Shown: positions 61,269 to 64,000 of the stretch, one piece after another | Numbering within the stretch: position 1 is the first letter of the stretch | How the letters are laid out: the number at the start of each line of letters is the position of its first letter | Source of the DNA: Solobacterium sp. | Lineage (GTDB): Bacteria; Bacillota_I; Bacilli_A; Erysipelotrichales; Erysipelotrichaceae | Direction: 5' to 3' | Length of the DNA: 64,000 nucleotides | Assembly (NCBI GenBank): GCA_017469885.1 | Contig: JAFUFO010000015.1 | Location: 16,034-80,033 of the forward strand | Program-made: the position numbers and the translations under genes | Notes under the pieces: generated by a model | What the model was told of the DNA's origin: nothing | The model's database searches: none | Seen by the model: only the letters and a program-made list of their open reading frames with translations

Positions 61269-62180
61269 TCAGCGGTTGATGCTCATGGCCATCCGCCGGT
61301 AGGTATGGCGGATTCCACGGATCACAATACTGTATGTCATGATGTTTTCGGGAACCGCAATGCCGGGCGGGCCGCTGTCTCCGATATGATGAAGATCCGT
61401 GCCGCTTTGTTTGGCCATCAGAGCTATGGAACGGATGGTTTCCGGATCCGCGCCTTCCTGGCTGGTCCCGATCGCAGTCATTGCCAGTTTTCTGAACCGA
61501 TGGATTTCATCAACCCGTTCTTTTACCCAATCCAGCGTAATCCCGGGGACTGTCCCAGGAGCCGGCATCAGAATGATATCCGCACCTGCTTCAATAAATT
61601 CATGAATGTCAGAGTGGGAAAGAATCTCACTGCCGCCTTCCCCTGTTCCGGACGCATGCATCTTTCCTGCCGCAAGAATGATCTTATCGCCAAGCTCTGC
61701 GCGGATTTCACGCAGGGAATGAATAATTCCGGCATTTTCCACACCGATGCCCGGATTGCCGGTAAGCAGAATCAGATCAACTCCCATTTCAAACGCCTTG
61801 CGTGCATTTTCCTTTGAAGCAATGCGGCCATCCGTAAGTGCCCATTGGGAAGAACTGTCTGTTACAGTTCCGGGTTCGAGATTGATTCCGATCGGACGGC
61901 CGACCAGACGCTTCAGCTCCCGGATCGTTTCCGATGGTTCAACGGGAGGAAGCCCCTGAATCACCGGATGATTCACATCAAACATATTCAGAAGAACAAT
62001 ATCCGCACCCATTGCGGATACCAGTTCCGCATTCGTAAGTGTTTCAAGAACCGGCGGAACAGAACCGATGGTTTCTGAAACCATGGTTCTTCCTTCACTC
62101 TCTGCGATCGCAGAAAGCAGTTCCGCAGCGCTCATCGCACTGAAATCACTGGCTGCGCAGTTCAGAATTCGTTTTCCCAT
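61269..62180 (-). CDS. DUF7916-like (putative TIM-barrel) protein near the PTS gene
   Basis: A 303-residue soluble protein with a repeated beta/alpha pattern: GKRILNCAASDFSAMSAAELL, SAMGADIVLLNMFDVNHPVIQGLP, GRPIGINLEPG, GVDLILLTGNPGIGVENAGI, LAAGKMHASGTGEG, AGADIILMPAPGTVPGI. By recall this belongs to a family now called DUF7916, often labelled HAD-like or phosphonomutase-like and often placed beside sugar PTS genes. No reaction is established. The start at 62180 has GGAGGTATTT upstream. It converges on the nagE-like gene. Confidence 0.65.
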   Translation of the reverse strand: MGKRILNCAASDFSAMSAAELLSAIAESEGRTMVSETIGSVPPVLETLTNAELVSAMGADIVLLNMFDVNHPVIQGLPPVEPSETIRELKRLVGRPIGINLEPGTVTDSSSQWALTDGRIASKENARKAFEMGVDLILLTGNPGIGVENAGIIHSLREIRAELGDKIILAAGKMHASGTGEGGSEILSHSDIHEFIEAGADIILMPAPGTVPGITLDWVKERVDEIHRFRKLAMTAIGTSQEGADPETIRSIALMAKQSGTDLHHIGDSGPPGIAVPENIMTYSIVIRGIRHTYRRMAMSINR

Positions 62181-62278
62181 AAATACCTCCGACTGGATAC
62201 ATTCATTGTAGTCCATCGCTGAGGAATTGGTCGGATCGAAAATGGCGCAATGACGGTGAACAGCCTTCAGTCAGACGT

Positions 62279-62309
62279 AAAAGCAGGAGCTGTATTCACT
62301 CCTGCTTTT
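62279..62309 (-). terminator. Terminator overlapping the end of the 54-residue gene
   Basis: AAAAGCAGGAG and CTCCTGCTTTT are perfect 11-nt arms. The TGA stop of the small gene (62296-62298) lies in the loop. Confidence 0.8.
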
Positions 62310-62460
62310 CATGATCTGCGTCTTTCTGATCCGGTTTTTCCTCCGCATCCTTACGATCTTTGACATAGGTTTCAAATGCCTTGGAATGCGTAAGGCCGAC
62401 GTAGGCGAGTGCCGCAAGAGAAACCGCAAGACCGATGAGACGCTTCGCAAAGATATTCAT
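62296..62460 (-). CDS. Small single-pass membrane protein
   Basis: A 54-residue ORF (not covered by longer frames) reading MNIFAKRLIGLAVSLAALAY at its start: one transmembrane helix (about residues 7-23), then a charged acidic/basic tail. The stop is inside a terminator hairpin, a sign of a genuine single-gene transcript. The ribosome site is weak (TGGAATC). Function unknown. It is divergent from the cobalamin riboswitch unit. Confidence 0.6.
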   Translation of the reverse strand: MNIFAKRLIGLAVSLAALAYVGLTHSKAFETYVKDRKDAEEKPDQKDADHEKQE

Positions 62461-62554
62461 GATTCCATTCTAGCAGGTTCTGAATGCAGGGCTGTTGTTG
62501 GGTAAGTGAAATTTCCTTGCGAATGCAGTTTCCTGCAGTGTTATGATTTTCCTG

Positions 62555-62775
62555 TATTTACGGAGCGAAACAGGTGGGATGTGCGGAATGATTCCGTCGG
62601 ACATCCAGAATAGGGAAGCGGGTGTGAGTCCCGCGCGAACTCGTCACCGTGAACCGCGTATTTCCGTCAGATGCCATTGGGAAACCGAGAAGGCGGCGGA
62701 AGTGTGAAGCGGAAGCCGGGAGACCTGCCTGTATTCGGTTTCTGAGCGCCACGAGACCCTGGCTGCGCGGACATT
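62555..62775 (+). promoter_or_regulatory. Cobalamin (adenosylcobalamin-type) riboswitch
   Basis: The conserved core GGGAAGCGGGTGTGAGTCCC (about 62612-62631) and the B12 box AAGCCGGGAGACCTGCC (62713-62729) are both present with pairing arms between them. The downstream stretch 62745-62840 contains complementary GC-rich segments that could form the expression platform over the AGGAGGG site. A TATGAT (62542-62547) lies upstream. The boundaries are approximate. It controls the DUF4430 and S-component genes, which marks them as corrinoid uptake genes. Confidence 0.9.
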
Positions 62776-62840
62776 CCGGACCCGGTTTTTATCGTGGTCC
62801 CGCGATGTCAGGCCGTGCGCGGACAGTACAGGAGGGACAG

Positions 62841-63245
62841 ATGATGAACAACCGGAAAAACTGGCTTTATGTGACTGGCGGAGTGCTGCTTGCGCTTATG
62901 CTTGGTCTGGTGTATTTCCTCAATAAGCCGAAACCGGCCGCCGGCGCAAAACATGTGACGGTCACGGTAAAGGAAGAAGACGGCATGGAAACATCCTATG
63001 AAGCGGATACCAATGCCGAATACCTTGTGCAGGTGCTTGATGAATTGACAAAGAGTACCGATTTCGTCTATGAAACCGTGGACAGTGACTACGGACCGTA
63101 CATCACTTCGATTAACAATGTCGTCGCAGACTACAATGTGAATCAGAAGTACTGGGCGATCTATGTCAACGGGGAATACGGAAGTTACGGAATCGGTGAA
63201 CAGCCGGTGACCGACGGTGATGCCTATACCTTTACGGTGGAGTAA
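62841..63245 (+). CDS. DUF4430 (transcobalamin-like) membrane-anchored protein
   Basis: A 134-residue protein. An N-terminal helix (LYVTGGVLLALMLGLVYFL) is followed by an extracytoplasmic beta-rich DUF4430 domain with WAIYVNGEYGSYGIGEQPVTDGDAYTF at its end, a form related to the C-terminal domain of vertebrate transcobalamin and intrinsic factor. It lies directly behind a cobalamin riboswitch and 3 nt before an ECF S component. A role in capturing corrinoid outside the cell is likely. The helix may be a signal anchor; no lipobox Cys follows it. ATG at 62841 or 62844, both after AGGAGGG. Confidence 0.85.
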   Translation: MMNNRKNWLYVTGGVLLALMLGLVYFLNKPKPAAGAKHVTVTVKEEDGMETSYEADTNAEYLVQVLDELTKSTDFVYETVDSDYGPYITSINNVVADYNVNQKYWAIYVNGEYGSYGIGEQPVTDGDAYTFTVE

Positions 63246-63248
63246 TCG

Positions 63249-63797
63249 ATGCATAAACCCGGAACTGCCGTCCGGCAGATGGTTCTGATCGCGGCGATGA
63301 CCGCAGTGCTCGAGGTTGCCAAGTTTGCGCTGAATGCGATTGCCAACGTGGAGCTGATCACCCTGCTGGTGATGGTGTATACGCGGAAGTTTGGATGGAA
63401 GCTGACGCTTGCGTCCGTGCTCCTGTTTGCGGTGCTGGAAAGCATGTGGTGGGGCGTCAGCATCTGGACGGCAACGTACTTCTATGTCTGGCCGATCCTT
63501 GTGCTGATCAGTGCGCTTACTTCCAACGTGGATTCCCCGGTGCTCAATGCGGTGATTGCGGGCGTATTCGGCCTGTTATTCGGCGCATTATGCGCATTAC
63601 TGACACTGGTCACAGCCGGCTGGAAGGCAGCTGTTGCCTGGTGGATCGCGGGCATCCCGTATGACCTTGTGCACGGAATCGCCAATGCGATTATCGTCCT
63701 GGTTCTGTATAAACCGCTTTATACGGCCCTGGGACATCTTTATTCCAAACGCGAGAATACACCAACCAAAGCCTTTCGGGTACCGCATGGGTGGTGA
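63249..63797 (+). CDS. ECF transporter S component, corrinoid-linked
   Basis: A 182-residue, six-helix-type S protein: AVRQMVLIAAMTAVLEVAKFALNAIANVELIT resembles the ECF-S N-terminus with the Ala-rich helix 1 that contacts EcfT. The GWKAAVAWWIAGIPYDLVHGIANAI segment is typical of the group. It lacks its own ATPase and T genes here, so it must share a group II energising module elsewhere. The cobalamin riboswitch upstream makes it a probable vitamin B12 or precursor (cobinamide) transporter. Confidence 0.87.
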   Translation: MHKPGTAVRQMVLIAAMTAVLEVAKFALNAIANVELITLLVMVYTRKFGWKLTLASVLLFAVLESMWWGVSIWTATYFYVWPILVLISALTSNVDSPVLNAVIAGVFGLLFGALCALLTLVTAGWKAAVAWWIAGIPYDLVHGIANAIIVLVLYKPLYTALGHLYSKRENTPTKAFRVPHGW

Positions 63798-63876
63798 TGA
63801 ATCGCGCTTTATCTTTTGAATAGATGACAATCGGTATTCACTTGTTAGACAATGTGCGGATTGTGTACTGCTGTAC

Positions 63877-63904
63877 TTGAAGTATTCGTAATATCAGATA
63901 TAAT
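63877..63904 (+). promoter_or_regulatory. Promoter for the gene at the right edge
   Basis: TTGAAG (63877-63882), a 16-nt spacer and a perfect TATAAT (63899-63904), about 86 nt before the next ATG. Nothing else is evident between 63798 and 63990. Confidence 0.65.
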
Positions 63905-63990
63905 ATCCGTATTATCGTTGGTGTGGCATAATTTTTGTAAGTGTTCTCTGTTACTCTTTGCTTGTATTCAGAAGAAGGGAGGCTCCTCTT

Positions 63991-64000
63991 ATGTACGGTA
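63991..64000 (+). CDS. Start of a truncated gene at the window edge
   Basis: An ATG at 63991 is preceded by GAAGGGAGG at 8 nt and a good promoter. Only three codons (Met-Tyr-Gly) are visible, so the product cannot be named. Confidence 0.5.

Overview
The window reads as chromosome of an anaerobic, fermentative, mid-GC member of the Bacillota, most likely Erysipelotrichia-like. This is inferred from gene content: Gram-positive style ribosome sites and Rho-independent terminators, several PTS permeases, an oxygen-sensitive 2-hydroxyacyl-CoA dehydratase-type cluster, an ECF-type vitamin transporter component, a quinone-independent class 1B dihydroorotate dehydrogenase (pyrD/pyrK) and lipoproteins with Gram-positive lipoboxes. 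No rRNA, tRNA, CRISPR array, insertion sequence or prophage gene was seen. Gene density is high, and most long open frames opposite real genes are antisense shadows.

Layout. 1-8.2 kb: a truncated YhaN-like coiled-coil ATPase, a frameshifted YdjC/ChbG-family gene, a small conserved-looking ORF and sbcD-sbcC (DNA end repair). 8.2-10.9 kb (minus): an oligo-1,6-glucosidase and a lipoprotein alpha/beta hydrolase. 11-14.5 kb: a split transketolase, a FadR-type GntR regulator and a GarR-like reductase, with matching inverted repeats at both promoters. 14.6-26 kb: housekeeping genes, namely a CPBP protease, thyA-folA-def, HAD and aldo/keto reductase genes, hpt, pth-mfd-rqcP.

26-34.7 kb: a probable Amadori-product (fructoselysine/glucoselysine type) locus. 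It has a mannose-family PTS (IIB, IIC, IID and a distal IIA), two SIS-domain deglycase candidates, an FrlD-like kinase, a HutC-type GntR regulator, a HAD phosphatase and an EutH-like transporter. The divergent promoters carry repeats of ATATTGTAATTACAA. 34.7-43.6 kb: a pyrimidine operon, pyrC-carB-pyrK-pyrD-pyrF-pyrE-pyrB-pyrI, behind a transcription attenuator. carA is missing from it, and it includes pyrI.

43.7-48.9 kb: the most unusual region. A CooC-like nickel-type P-loop ATPase, two divergent 2-hydroxyacyl-CoA dehydratase-family subunits, a BadF/HgdC-type activase, a 55-residue membrane protein and a small protein resembling part of the acetyl-CoA synthase beta subunit are packed into one operon. 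Taken together they suggest an uncharacterised metallo-reductase system.

49-64 kb: accessory genes. These include a phosphatase, a GNAT protein, an AAA ATPase, a PepSY lipoprotein, a LysR-controlled redox cluster ending in a cyclophilin-like/aldo-keto reductase lipoprotein fusion, a nitroreductase, two linked envelope proteins, an N-acetylglucosamine-type PTS IICB and a convergent DUF7916-like gene. A cobalamin riboswitch follows, in front of a DUF4430 (transcobalamin-like) protein and an ECF S component. The window ends at the first codons of another gene.
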